Of a stretch of DNA of 64,000 bases, positions 33,320 through 45,052 are shown in pieces. A program made the position numbers and the translations under genes. The DNA comes from Pyxicephalus adspersus (lineage: Eukaryota; Chordata; Amphibia; Anura; Pyxicephalidae). The notes below the pieces were generated by a model that was not told where the DNA came from, searched no databases, and saw nothing but the letters and a program-made list of their open reading frames with translations. Position 1 is the first letter of the stretch. Every line of letters begins with the position of its first letter. Location of the stretch: assembly GCF_032062135.1 (NCBI RefSeq), contig NC_092860.1, positions 66,852,105 to 66,916,104 of the forward strand, written 5' to 3'.

Positions 33320-35460
33320 CCCACATGTAAAACTATAATGAAAATAACAAAAGATTTAAAAACGAGATAAAAAGTGCAAAACTTCAAAATAAAAGGCAGA
33401 TTGCAAAGGAAAGTAGGGCAAACACCAAATGTTTTAAATATATTAATAGCAATAAGATCAAATCAGAGCATGTAAACCCCTTAAAGGATGTCTCTGGGTT
33501 GGTCACTGGGGATAAATAAAAGGCAGATTTACTAAACACTTTTTTTAGCTCTATGTACACAAATGAAAATGGCAGAGCTAAAGTCCAAATTGCTAATGGC
33601 AAGTCACCGCCTTTAATGAGCCACAATTGCTCAAAACTTATATGATTCAGAAACAGTTGGGCAAAATTAAGGTTGACAAAGGTTGATGGATTACATCCAT
33701 GTGTCCTCAAAGGGCTGAGCTCAGTTTGCAAAGCAATAAATTACATAACGCCAATGTGGTTCCTATCTATCAAAAAGGGTGCCAAGTCATTACCAAGTAA
33801 CTACAGACCAGTAACATCTGTAACCAGTAACGTCCATAGTTCGAAAGGTCCTAGAGAGTTAATACAGAACCAGATGGTGGAGTTTCTGCTAGAAAGTAAT
33901 AGTTAGCATAGATTCAGGAAAGACCGAAGTTGTCAAAAAATTTACTCTCTTTTTATGAGCAAGTGAGTACACAGGTAGACAGGGGAATAGCAGTGGATAT
34001 AGTGTACTTGGACTTTAAAAAAGCATTTGACACAGTACCCCACAGACGGTTAATATGTAAGTTAGGGTCATTCAGCTTAGAAAAGCCAATGTGTAAATGG
34101 ACAGGGAACTGGTTTAAAGACCTTATCCAGAGAGTAATGATTCATACACTGAATGGTCTAAGATTAATATTGGTGTACCCCAGAGTTCAATGTTGTGAAC
34201 TTTACTGTTTACCATCTTTATAAAGTATATAAAGTTTGGGATTAAAAGTACCATTACTGTGTTTGCAGATGACACCAAACTATGTAATGCAGGTAGCCCC
34301 CAACTCCCGGTTTCACAGCTTGGCCTCAAGAGCACAGAGACCAGTGGTGGTCCGAGGCTCCAGCCGGTGCACCCCCCAGCAGGATCAGGAGAAGGACCCC
34401 GCTGGGGGGGCACACTGGGCAGAGCCGCGGACCATGTCTCCTGTATGCATCACATGCTCAGGGCGGTGCGTGGGTTGTGTTTCTGGACACAACTCGCCCA
34501 CTCTCCCATGGCAGGCACAGACCTGCAGTGGGAGAGTGAGCGGGTTCTGGCATCCTGACGTAACTCTGGGAGAAGTTTCTTCCCCTTTAAGTGACACACA
34601 GCTCCCTGCGCATGCGCTGTCCGGAGTCGGTAGATTTAGTGGTCCGTGAGCTCCAAATTTGGGGACCACTGATGTAATGGAATAAGGTCCATACAAGATG
34701 TTTATAATCTACAAGCAGACCTGGATGTACTGTTTGATTGGGCAACCAAGTGTCAAATGACATTTAATATTGAGAAATGTAAAGTTTTGCACTTTGGGGC
34801 TAACAACATGCATGCTTCATACTGTATAGGGGTAATACATTTGGAGGAGTCAGAAATAGAAAAGGATCTGGGGGTTCTGGTAGATCATAGACTTAATAAT
34901 AGCATGCAATGCCAATCAGCAATATCTAAAAATAGCAAAGTACTTTCTTGTATTAAAAGAGGAATAGACTGCAGAGATTGAGACATTACCCCTGTACAAA
35001 GCATTGGTCAGACCACGTTTGGAGTATGCAGTCAAGTTTTGAGCACCAGTTTACAAAAGTGATATTGCGAAATTGGAAAGAGTACAGGGAAGGGCAACTA
35101 AACTAAAAAAAGGAATGGAGGAGCTCCGCTATGAGGAGAGATTAGCTAAAATGAATCTATTCTCCCTTGAGAAGGTATGTTTAAGGGGGGATATGATCAC
35201 CCTTTATAAATATATAAATGGTCCAAATAGAGAACCCCCTTCCTAACTATTACATTTAAGATTCTTACAAAGAACAAGAGTGCAGTGTTTGCGTCTGGAG
35301 GAAAAGAAGTTTAAGCTCGGAATAGGGAATGGATTCTTCACTGTAAGGCCTGTGATAATGCAGAATAGGCTCCCTCAGAAAGTAGTTTCAGCAACTACTA
35401 TAGGTTGCTTTAACCTATTGCTTGATGGTCTTTTTTCAACCTGACTTACTATGTAACTTT
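33320..35460 (+). mobile_element. CR1/L2-type LINE, copy CR1-1 (5'-truncated)
   Basis: Reverse transcriptase and 3' end of a CR1/L2-clade LINE in multiple frames. In order: FKYINSNKIKSEHVNPLKDV (33430-33490); the finger region around TKVDGLHPCVLKGLS (33675-33730); a block near NYRPVTSVTS (33800-33830); the palm motif VYLDFKKAFDTVPHRRL (about 34000-34050); FADDTKL (34259-34280), interrupted by a MITE at 34290; MTFNIEKCKVLHFGANN (34757-34810); LGVLVDHRLNNSMQCQSAIS (34870-34930). The 3' untranslated end runs to TTTTTTCAACCTGACTTACTATGTAACTT. The endonuclease half is missing. Stops and frameshifts are many. Confidence 0.88.
34290..34671. repeat. hAT-type MITE (family F) with 8-bp target duplication
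   Basis: ATGTAATG at 34282-34289 is repeated at 34672-34679. The termini CAGGTAGCCCCCAACTCC and, inverted, CAGTGGTCCCCAAATTTGG are imperfect inverted repeats of the CAGTGGT-type found in hAT/Charlie elements. The 382-base interior is GC-rich and noncoding. It interrupts CR1-1 a few codons after its FADD motif. Confidence 0.9.
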
Positions 35461-35465
35461 GTTAT

Positions 35466-36685
35466 ACCTGCCCATTTCTAGTCTGCATATTTTCACACAC
35501 TGACATGCTTTGGCACATCATACAATAATTAGTTTCTAGAAGTGTCTTAGAGGCATCAGATCTTGCAAAGCAGTAATATATTCTTAAAAATAGTGTTTCC
35601 CTAAAGCAAATATTATCAAGGAAGTTTATTTTGACCAAATTGTGAACAGTGAAATTGGTAATTTTGCTAAATTCAGTTTTGCCAAAATCATTACTCCTAT
35701 TCCTCAAAGAAATTTGCAGTAAATGCCTTGCATGTTGCACTTTATATTATGGGATAGGGAAAAATATGCTGATAGAAAAGAGCAAAGCTGATGGGTGCAC
35801 ACAGGTCTCAGTAAAGGTACAGCATAGAAAAAAAGGTACGCACTGGAGCTTTATGACTTTTGTTTTATAAGTATTAGTTGCTAGAAATTTTTTTAAAATG
35901 AGACATATTTAATATTTAAACAAAATCAATTAGCCAAAATAATTGTTGTTTCTTTTTACAGATGTATATGCTGACTATTTTACATGACAATGTGGTTACC
36001 TGATCCAGAGCCAGATGCAACATAAATATTAGCTGTGGCATCTGGTTTTTATTATACTTCTTTTAAGCTGTAACTTGGCTATATTCAGTCTAAAGTCCTC
36101 TTTACTTTTGTTTAAATTGGAATGATTATATAGTGATGAAAGGCAACAATTTAAATTGCAAAAGCTAATGCTTAAAGAGAAAGTGTGCAAACAATTGGCC
36201 TGCTGATATTTTGCGACAGCTTTAGAGATGGCACATCCATTGATTCTGCTTCTGCTACCATCTCACTTTCCATCTGTTATCTATTCTGCATGTGTATTTC
36301 GTGAAGAAAAAATATAACATGAAGTGTGCACCAATATTATTATAGGTGGCCATAAATGTTCTGACAGTAAAACATGCTTTTATGCATGCTATAGTACAAA
36401 TATATGCACAATTTGGGAATGGCATGCACGTGTTTACAGTTTGTTACTTGCGATTACATGACAATATCTATATTACCTAATTTGCTTTGAGAGTACATTG
36501 TTTGGGTTGTTTAAGAGATGTTGTATTGTTAGCTGTATGCACCTTTTATATCTTGAGTAACCATAGGACCCGTAACAATATATATTTAGTAGTAGCAACT
36601 CACAATTAAAATAGACTTGTACTATAATGTTGAAGATATTATAATATATAAGTTACCAATCAAATATGAGTTTCATATAGGGTTG
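35466..36685. other. AT-rich spacer between the CR1 copies
   Basis: 1.2 kb with no recognisable gene, RNA or repeat. Confidence 0.45.
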
Positions 36686-36689
36686 CATA

Positions 36690-37013
36690 TTACACAATTA
36701 ATTATTGGAGTCTGCTATATTCCTCAAAGAGCTGAGCTCTGTTATTTCAAAGCAATGGTTTCTAATTTATAGATACATTTTATTCACTAGAATGGTACCA
36801 TTGGATTGGCATAGGGCCAATGTAGTACCTATCTTTAAAAAGGGACAAAAGTCATTATCAAGTAACTACAGACCAGCAAGTTTATTTCTATAGTTTGAAA
36901 GATACTAGGGAGTTTGATAAACAACCAAATAGAAGAGTTTCTGCTAGAAATAATAATACAAGCGATAGCATGGATTCCAGAAAGACCGAAGTTGTTAAAA
37001 AAATTTACTCTCT
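36690..37013 (+). mobile_element. CR1-2 segment 1 (finger region)
   Basis: Same family as CR1-1. It reads LKELSSV near the start, then WHRANVVPIFKKGQKS and NYRPASLF, and stops at AAAAAAATTTACTCTCT (36997-37013), a sequence present unbroken in CR1-1 at 33937-33955. It continues at 38001. Confidence 0.88.
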
Positions 37014-37992
37014 AGGATGTACATCTGATGGAGTATCTTACTGCTCACCTCAGGAATAGTGTTGCGAAATTTGAACAGGTCTGGGAAACCTGGGATGCTT
37101 ATTATGCTCGTTTACAGGTTTAACATGTTTAATTGTTAAACCTGTAAACTTATTATTGCTTGCCCTCCCCATTCCTTTCCCTTCCCCCCATTTTCCTAAT
37201 TATTACCGTATTTTTTGCCGTATAAGACGCACTTTTTCTTCCCCAAAACTGGGGGGGAAAAGTTGGTGCGTCCTATACGACAAATGTGTTATAAAATAAT
37301 TAAAATAAGATACTCACCCGATACCCGATTCTGTGTTCTCCTCGTTGGCTGGATGCAGCGTGTGTCACCTCTTCTCTCTGGCCGCAGCGTGTCTTCTCCT
37401 GGCTGCAGTGAAAGAAGCCTGCACAGCGCCCCCTGCTGTTCCCTGTCCTAACTGCCGTACAGTGGAAAAAAAGCACAGAGTGATCAGAAGGGGAATTTGA
37501 ATGACACAGAGTGATCAGAAGGGGAATTTGAATGACACAGAGTGATCAGAAAGGGAATTTGAAAGTCACAGAGTGATCAGAAAGGGAATTTGAATGGCAC
37601 ATGAGTGATCAGAAGGGGAATACCGGTATGAATGGCACATGAGTGATCAGAAGGGGAATAATCTTTCAGAATCTTTTTTTTCTAGATTTTCCTCCTTTAA
37701 AATTGGATGCGTCTTATATTCCGGAGCGTCTTATACGGCGAAAAATACGGTATATGTATGATTTGTTTTTCCTATTATTTTGTTAATGTTTCATGCATAC
37801 TAGACTTTTACCACTAACTATAATTAATATATGGGATTGTAGTTATTATATTACTGTTTTGCTATTATTGTTTACACATGTGATTTATGTGATTTTACTT
37901 GATGTACCGCTTACCATCTTTATGCTGTGTTAATAGTATGTTTTTCTTTTCTTCTTTTGAATATGAAAATTGTTCAATAAAAACTCAGTTTT
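37014..37992 (+). mobile_element. L1-C: 5'-truncated L1 3' end inserted in CR1-2
   Basis: Flanked by a 17-base duplication, AAAAAAATTTACTCTCT (36997-37013) and AAAAAAATGTACTCTCT (37993-38009), with one mismatch. The end reads ATGAAAATTGTTCAATAAAA followed by ACTCAGTTTTAAAAAAA, a L1 3' end with signal and tail. Little coding sequence remains (the first ~80 bases). It hosts a MITE of family E at 37205-37751. Confidence 0.8.
37205..37751. repeat. MITE family E, copy 1, with internal ~34-bp repeats
   Basis: The termini ACCGTATTTTTTGCCGTATA and TATACGGCGAAAAATACGGT are near-perfect inverted repeats. Inside lie TAAGACGCACTTTTTCTTCC and GGATGCGTCTTATATTCCGG, further paired blocks. At 37471-37662 about six units of CACAGAGTGATCAGAA followed by GGGAATTTGAATG are repeated. 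The same element is present inverted at 52981-53527. There is no coding sequence; a TA-type target is suggested but not proven. Confidence 0.88.
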
Positions 37993-38000
37993 AAAAAAAT

Positions 38001-38805
38001 GTACTCTCTTTTTATGAGGAAGTAAGTAAACTTGGACCTTGCAAAATCATTTGACACAGTACCCCACAGACATATGCAAGTTAGGGTCTATGGGTTTAGA
38101 AAATTCAATCTGTAAATGGATAGAGAACTAGCTTAAAGACTGCATCCAGAGAGTAGTGATCTATGATTCAGATTCTGAATGGTCCAAGGTTATTACTGGT
38201 GTACCTGAGGGTTCAGTGTTAGGATCAATACTGTTTAACATCTTTATAAATGAAACAGAGTTTAGGAATAAAAGTACCATTTTTTTTTTTGCAGATGACC
38301 CCAAACTATGAAATAGAATTAAGTCTATACAGGATGTCTATAATCTACAAGCAGAACTGGATGCACTGTTTAATTGGCCCGCCAAGTTCCAAATTACATT
38401 TAGTCTTAATAAATGTAAGGTTATGCACTTGGGGGTAACAACATGCAGGCTTCATAGAGTCTAGGAATACATTTGGGGAGTCAAAAATGGGAAAGGATCT
38501 TGGGTTTTGGTAGATCATAGGCTTTATAATAGCATGCAATGCTAAACTTTAATTTCTAAAGCTAGCAAAGTACTTCCTTAGTATAGACTGCAGGGACAGA
38601 GACATAATCCTGCATTAGTCAGTCCTCAACTGGAATATGCAGTCCAGTTTCTGCAGCAGTTCACAAAAAGGATATTGTGGAACTGGAAAGAGTACAGAGA
38701 TGGGCAACAAAATTATTTAAAGGAATGGAGGAGCTCAGCTAGGATAGATTACCTGAACCCAATCTATTCTCCCTTAGGAAGAGACATTAAAAGGGATTCA
38801 CCCTA
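38001..38805 (+). mobile_element. CR1-2 segment 2 (palm to 3' coding end)
   Basis: Resumes the CR1-2 copy: a degraded palm with FDTVPHRHMQ-like residues near 38050, GSILFNIFINETEF, then FADDPKL (family FADDTKL) in a frame near 38290. NLQAELDALFNW, LNKCKVMHLGVTT and ERVQRWATKLFKGMEELS at 38690-38735 follow. It breaks again near 38805 where L1-B begins and ends at 46945-47110. Confidence 0.85.
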
Positions 38806-39696
38806 GAGACTTACGGGGACGGAGTAACAGGAGACAGGCGGCTCTTACAGCGGCTCAGTTTCTGTGTTATTATAAACCGTCTTTTTGCTTATAACCGGCT
38901 GCCAAATGCCTGTGTGCGATGGATATCAGACGTGCGGACATTCCAGAAACCGCTTACACCCGCTCTGCTAACACCACGCGGCCACCTCTTCCTCTCTCAA
39001 ACCGCATCAGCCCAGGAAGCAGAAAAGCTGGCAGCCATCTTTTCTGCGTGGCAGCTGGCTTTATTACTATACTTACTATCCTACCAGTGATCCTGCTCAG
39101 AGAAGTTGAGGACTGATACCTTGATATCCTTGTGCCGGTTTTTCGCCACACTCGGCCACCTTGTTGTTCTATAGCCTGCAGCAAAAGAAGAAACAAGACA
39201 GCTGACAGCTACATTGCTTGGGAGGCAGAAGGCTACACTGTAGCTTGCTCACTCCACCTGCAAACGACCACAGGGTCTCTGGAACAGTACACTAAAGACC
39301 CTATAAAGGGGCCCACTAGCTGAAGATCTTAAGCTAAAATTTACAGTAATTTACAGCTATTTTTTAACCCCAGCATGCATATACTGATTGGAAGATGATT
39401 ACTGTATCCCAGGCTTATGTGTTACTAATGAGTCTGCTGACACCTGCAAGTGGTTCCGCTTGGCACAGAATTAATTACATATAACATCATTCGTTGGGGA
39501 TCCATCTCCTTAACGGGATACTGTACTTATCCTGGTGGGTTAGGCTTGAAGCTCGGTCTGTTGTGTGACATCCCGCCTACCCAACTTGTGATGTTGGACT
39601 AAACTAAATGGGAAGCGGGGTATTCACCCCCACCAGGCACACGCTTCGGAGTGGACAACTATTTTTTCTTGCTTTGAATATACCCCTATATTAACC

Positions 39697-40371
39697 ATGG
39701 GTAAAGGGAAACCCCACAGCCAATCCTAACAAAAAAGAGAAATCTGGACTTTCTTCGCTCGCTCAAAATCTTTGGCAGCCAGTGATGATGGCCCATCTAC
39801 CAGACTCTCCATGGTTCATGCTACTCAGGCGGACTTAGAATCCCCCAACTCTACACCAGAAAGGCCGACCTACGCTTCACCTTCACGCTTATGTCCGGAT
39901 AATGACTCACATCGCCCTCATAGCCCGGCACAGACATCTACGGATAGTGTTGAGGCCTGGGAGGGAGATGCGTATCTTAAATCTCTGCCCACTAAGGAGG
40001 ACTATGAAACTTATCTTCAGCGCATCCAGGAAATTTTCAGATCCGAGTTTACAAGTCTAAGATCTGACCTCGGGGCCAGAACTGAGGAAGTAGAACAAGT
40101 GATCTCCACAGCCACCTGCAAACTAATGCCCATACTCTCAATGAGCATTCAGTCCTACTACAGCAATTATTGTACCAGCAGGATGATCTTGAGAACAGTA
40201 GCCATCACAATAACATCAGGATCAGGGGCCTACCAGAAACCATCGATCCGAAGGAGCTTCCAGCAGCAGCCACCTCTATCTTTAATGATTTGCTACAGAA
40301 ACCGAGACAATGTTATTGAAATCAACCAGATTCATAGAACATTGGACCCAAAAAGTCAGGATAGAACCAGA
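39697..40371 (+). pseudogene. L1-B ORF1 remnant
   Basis: The ATG at 39697 (in AACCATGG, a good initiation context) begins MGKGKPHSQ and hits a stop at codon 11, so this copy is dead. A second open part from 39772 has a Ser/Pro-rich N-terminus (SPNSTPERPTYASPSRLCPD). A short coiled-coil-prone stretch follows (IQEIFRSEFTSLRSDLGART EEVEQ in sequence). After a frameshift around 40185 comes the start of the RNA-binding domain, NNIRIRGLPETIDPKELPAA. The end IHRTLDPKSQD is cut by gypsy-1 at 40372. In L1s this protein coats the RNA. Confidence 0.85.
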
Positions 40372-41622
40372 TGTGACGAATGCCCTCCCAGCCCGCACCC
40401 CTGTGCCTAGACTTTCAAGCATACTCAGCAACAGGCCACGCACCAGCAGGCTAAAGAGGGGCCATCAGGGGGCTAGGTTACCCACTCTTGTAACCCTTGC
40501 CACACACCATCACAAGTAGACTGCCACCATGTGCTTAGACGGAAGCATGCAGCGTTACCCTTGACAGCCGAAGTTATGCTTTTGCTTCTTTAGTGTCACC
40601 CACTGCCACTCCAGACAAGGATGTCTCAGAAATCACAATGTTTATAGTAGCGTTTTGGGTTAGCAAGTTACACTATTTCTACTTAGAGCATGTATTTAAT
40701 AAGTAAACACATACAGAAACATTGCATTAACAAATTATAGAAAAATATAGACTAATTTAAGTACAATAACAGAACAATAGCAGAACTATAGCAACAGCAT
40801 AAAATAAAAGAGAAAACTATGAAATAATACTTATGTAAAGTTGGTTTGCCTTGGTCCAGGTTGATGCTTAAAGTCCAAGTTATTAGCCAGAGTCACTGGG
40901 CTCCCTGCAGTGCTCATTGTGTCAATGCCAGCTGTCTCTGCTAGAATTATATGGCTTTTTCTAGGCCAACAAGTGAGGTGAGACTAATACAACAATCCAA
41001 TGACAAAAGGGTGGGGGCTGTCACCCCATGGGCGATGATGCTCTTTGGACACTTCCAAAATGCCCTTGTTCTAGCCATTAATAATAATTTCACATAAAAA
41101 GGTTTTATGAACTGCCATTCCAGATTGTTAATGAACACAAAATAAGGAGTTCACAGAGATCAAACTAGGCATGTCTGAGACTTATGGTTCACCAGGACAG
41201 GCTAACTATGGTTTCCAGGCTTTTCTGAGACCTAGGAGACTAGTTCTAGGTCTCAATATGCTCACCATAACAATCCAACTACAAATCAGTCAACTACTAC
41301 TTCATACAGAATGGTATATTGGAAATACAAAGATTATGAATAAATGTGTTTCAGAATACATCTCAGAGTTCAATCAGGGCCACTCTGCTAGCCTTATCTG
41401 AGTTTTATGACCCCTGGAGACACAAAACTCCAATTTTTACAATGAGTGTTGTAAAAACTACATGGTCTGGAGGATGCTAGTTGTCAGATCAAGGAATATC
41501 TGATAAGATGAAACTTATGACTGTTAGAGAGACAATTTCCAACAAAGTCATTTTCCAACAAGAAAGACCATTTGGTATATTTAAAGGGAAAATCAGGCCT
41601 TAATATTTTCCACAATATCACA
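40372..41622 (-). repeat. Gypsy-1 3' LTR (complete, 1251 bp)
   Basis: Forward-strand ends are TGTGACGAATG and AATATCACA, giving the inverted TGTGA/TCACA of an LTR. The first 800 bases match the copy at 43261-44085. Confidence 0.85.
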
Positions 41623-41649
41623 CCTTCCCCCAGTAGGAGAGAGCATGGG

Positions 41650-43001
41650 AGGGATCACTCAATTCTTCCCAGCGCAACTGTCCTCCACTTGCTTGGCCCG
41701 GCGAGACAGGCCATCCGCGTTAGCATGGGTAGCACCATTTTTGTGTTGGGTCGTGAAGTCATACTGCTGAAGAACCAGGCTCCAACGGAGCAACTTCCCA
41801 TTGTCTCCTGCAGTACGGTTCAGCCAACTGAGTGGGTTGTGATCAGTGATGACTGTAAAGCTTGGGCCATACAAGTATGGCTACAGCTTCTGTAGGGCCC
41901 ACACAATTGCAAGGCATTCTTTTTTAATTGTGGCATATGCCACCTCTCTAGGAAGCAATTTCCTACTAAGGTACAAAATTGGATGCTCATCTCCCGCTTG
42001 ATCCACCTGGCTAGGTACTGAACCTAAGCCATAAGAGGATGCATCGGTTTGTACTAAAAACTGAGAGGTAAAATCTAGGGTTTAGGGAACAGGAGCACTA
42101 GCAAGTGCTATCTTCAAACTTTGAAAAGCTTCCTCACACTCCGGTGTCCATTCCAGAGTTTTAGCCTTTTTCTTCTGGATTGGATCGGTGAGCGATATGG
42201 GGTACAAACTTTCGGTAGTAACCGGCAGTTCCCAAAAATGACATAACCTGTTTTTTAGTTTTGGGGGTAGGCCAGGTCATTATGTCCACAACTTTTCCTG
42301 TCTCTGGTCTCAGGGTACCACCTCCTACCCTATGTCCCAGGTATTGGACCTCAGTCATTTGCTGGGTTTCACTGTCAGATTTGCAGATGCGATCCTGTCC
42401 AGCACCTGTAACAGATGATCAAGGTGTTCTTCCCAGGTGTTACTGAACACTGCTATATCATCCAGATAGGTGCAAATTCACCCAGCCCTTCAAAAAAGTA
42501 ATTTACAACCCTCTGAAAGGTGGCTGGTGCATTTTTCATCCCAAAAGGCATCACCAAAAATTCAAATAACCCAAATGGTGTGATAAAAGCAGATTTTTTT
42601 CTGGCTTCCAGTGATAGCGGAATTTGCCAGTAACCCCTGCCTAGATCAAATATTGTCATATAGTGGGCACCTGCCATCTTATCCAACAACTCATCAATTC
42701 TAAGCATTGGGTAGGCATCAGATAAGGTGATGGCATTAAGTTTTCTGTAGTCCACACAGAACCTGGTGGTTTGATCCTTTTTGGGGACCAAAACCACAGG
42801 GGATGCCCATGCACTGTAAGACTTCTGAATGACCCCTAATTGCAGCATCTCCTCAATTTCTTTCCGCATGTCAGAGAGTACCTCCTGTGAGACACGGTAG
42901 GCCATCTGTCTGATAGGAGGGTGCGTGTCTGTGTCCACCTTGGCCCATCTCCAAGAACTGCTTCCCTGGGGGTCACAGTCCTTCAGTACAGAGTCAATCA
43001 C
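41650..43001 (-). pseudogene. Gypsy-1 pol: reverse transcriptase and RNase H
   Basis: Reverse frames. RT at 42453-43001: VIQKSYSAWASPVVLVPKKD, RFCVDYRKLNAITLSDAYPM, GAHYMTIFDLGRGYWQIPLS, FGLFEFLVMPFGMKNAPATF. The catalytic Y-DD strand follows at about 42440-42470 in a broken frame (ICTYLDDIAV). RNase H connection at 42161-42358: VQYLGHRVGGGTL, GTAGYYRKFVPHIA. RNase H at 41659-41874: FTVITDHNPLSWLNRTAGDN and THANADGLSRRA, the TDH and ADGLSR motifs. Stops between these make it inactive. Integrase should follow at lower coordinates but the 3' LTR begins instead. Confidence 0.92.
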
Positions 43002-43260
43002 TTAAGCCTGCACTAATGCTCTAAGTAGGAACAGATCTCAGCAAACTGCTAGAAGATGTGATGTGCTAGGCTGAGAGATTATGGGTACAATGACGAGGGA
43101 TGTCGGCGGATGCACGAGGCTATCTCCGGCTATCGCACGTCCTCAGCAATTTACCTGCGCACTGATAAATATTGCTTGTACCCAAAATACCTCAAGCTGA
43201 GCACAGGACAACACCTATAAGCATTACACACACTGAGATCCCACTGCTCTGCTACTAGTA

Positions 43261-44085
43261 TGTGATGAACGCCCTCTCAGCCAGCACCCCTGTGCATTGA
43301 CTTTCCAGCATGCTCAGCCACAGTCCACGCACCAGCAGGCTGAAGAGGGGCCATCATGGGGCAAGGGTAACCACTCTGGTAACCCTTGCAACACACACCA
43401 TCACAAGTAGGCTGCCACCACTTGCTTAGACAGAAGCATACACCATTACCCTTGACAACAGCAGTTATGCTTCTGCTTCTTAAGTATCACCCACTGCACT
43501 CCAGACAGGGATGTCTCAGAAAACACAATGTTTATAGTAGCATTTCGGGTTAGCAAGTTACAGCTTCAGAGATTCAGCTTACACTATTTTTATAGTGTTT
43601 AATAAGTAAAAACATACAAAGACAGTGCATAAACAAATTATAAAAAAAATATAGACCAATCTAAGAACAACACCAGAACAACAGCAGTACTATAGCAACA
43701 GCTGGTTGGTTTGCCTTGGTCCAGGTTGCTGTTTAAAGTCCTAGTTATTAGCCAGAGTCACTGGGCTCCCTGCAGTGCTCAATGTGTCAATGCCATTTTC
43801 CTCAGCAACGAGATGATGTCAGTGATTGCTGTGTCAGCTAGAATTACATGGCTTTTTCTAGGCCAACAACTAAGGTGGGACTAATACAACCATTCAATGA
43901 CAGCAGGGTGAGGGCTGTCTGAAGGGCTTTGTCCACATGGGTTATGATGCTCTGTGGACACTTCCAAAATGCCCTTGTTTTAGCCAATATTAAGAATTTC
44001 ACAACTACAGGTTTTATGAACTGCCAACCCCCAGATTAATAATCACTACAAAATAAGGAGTTCACAGAGACCAAACTAGGCATGT
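43261..44085 (-). repeat. Gypsy-1 5' LTR, truncated
   Basis: Begins TGTGATGAACGCCC on the forward strand and follows 40372-41174 with substitutions and small gaps. It stops at CCAAACTAGGCATGT, where the other LTR continues for another 450 bases; L1-B sequence resumes at once. The outer end was therefore deleted together with adjoining L1 sequence. Confidence 0.85.
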
Positions 44086-44089
44086 TCTT

Positions 44090-44930
44090 AGTTGCATCTT
44101 CACAGACTAAAGGCACAAGTGGCCTTTATTCAGGAGACCCATTTCCGTAGCGATAGGGATACCAAAATTTGGTAATAAAAGATACCCCACGTTCTATCAT
44201 AGTTGCTCTGATGTGTCCAAATCTAAAGGGGTCAGTATTTTGATTACCTCTTCGGTTACCTGGCTATATAAAGAACAGCTATGTTGCCCAGAGGGCAGAT
44301 TTGTGTTTATTAAAGGATCCATAGAGGGCTGTGTGATGACTCTTGCTGCAGTATACCTCCCTAACACGTCAGGCTTCCTTCTTGGGTCAAAAATTGGAGA
44401 AACTGGAGTCCATTCGTTAAGGTACATTAATCCTGGGTGGGGATTTCAACTTCACCCCAGATCCACTGATAGACTCGACCCGTAGCACCCATAGTCCCCC
44501 GTCACAAACCCTTTCACTACCCCCCTGGCACAAACAATGCACTGAAAGTTCTCTCAGATAATCAGCTGATAGATGAATGGCGGATCCTCTAACCAACAGG
44601 CCGGGACTATACTTTTTACTCCCCCCCCCCACTGCTCCTATTTGAGGATCGATCATTTCTGGCTCCCACACTCTGAATTACATAAAGTGGTATCTTTGCC
44701 CATTGGGGCTATCACACTCCCTAATCACGCTCCAATCTTTATAGCTCTAGATCTGACATATACAGTGCCCAGGTCCTGGCACTGGAGCCTTAATGAATCC
44801 CTCCTCCAGGATGCAGCGGTGGTGGTGGATGTCTCTTCCGAACTAACCCATTTTTTTCAGGCCAACTCCACTCCCAGAAGCAACCCGCTCCTTATCTGGG
44901 AGGCCAATAAGGCGGTGATTTGAGGTATTT
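44090..44930 (+). pseudogene. L1-B ORF2 endonuclease domain
   Basis: Blocks in order: KAQVAFIQETHFRSDRDTK (44105-44165, catalytic Glu in QETH), SKSKGVSILITSSVTW, GRFVFIKGSIEGCVMTLAAV, YLPNT, then GGDFNFTPDPLIDST (about 44437-44480), and a later region ending in an SDH-like NHAPIFIALDL (44725-44755). The C-run at 44623-44633 shifts the frame. The start of ORF2 is missing. Confidence 0.88.
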
Positions 44931-45052
44931 TTATAAAACATGGCACCAGTTTAAAAAGAGAACGCCAAAAAGAAATAGCGGACACCCTACAAGAAATCTC
45001 TACCCTAAAGCTCTCCCATAAGGTATCTCTTAACGATTCGGAAGTCAGGGAG

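Larger units (their letters stand above)
40372..44085 (-). mobile_element. Gypsy-1: Ty3/gypsy LTR retrotransposon, internally deleted
   Basis: Two direct LTRs (40372-41622 and 43261-44085) flank a reverse-strand pol fragment. Only RT and RNase H remain; gag, protease, integrase and the start of RT are gone. A purine-rich tract on the reverse strand (complement of 41623-41641, CTCCTACTGGGGGAAGG) precedes the 3' LTR, as a polypurine primer should. No primer-binding site is recognisable beside the 5' LTR, and no target duplication can be found because the outer part of the 5' LTR is missing. Confidence 0.9.
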
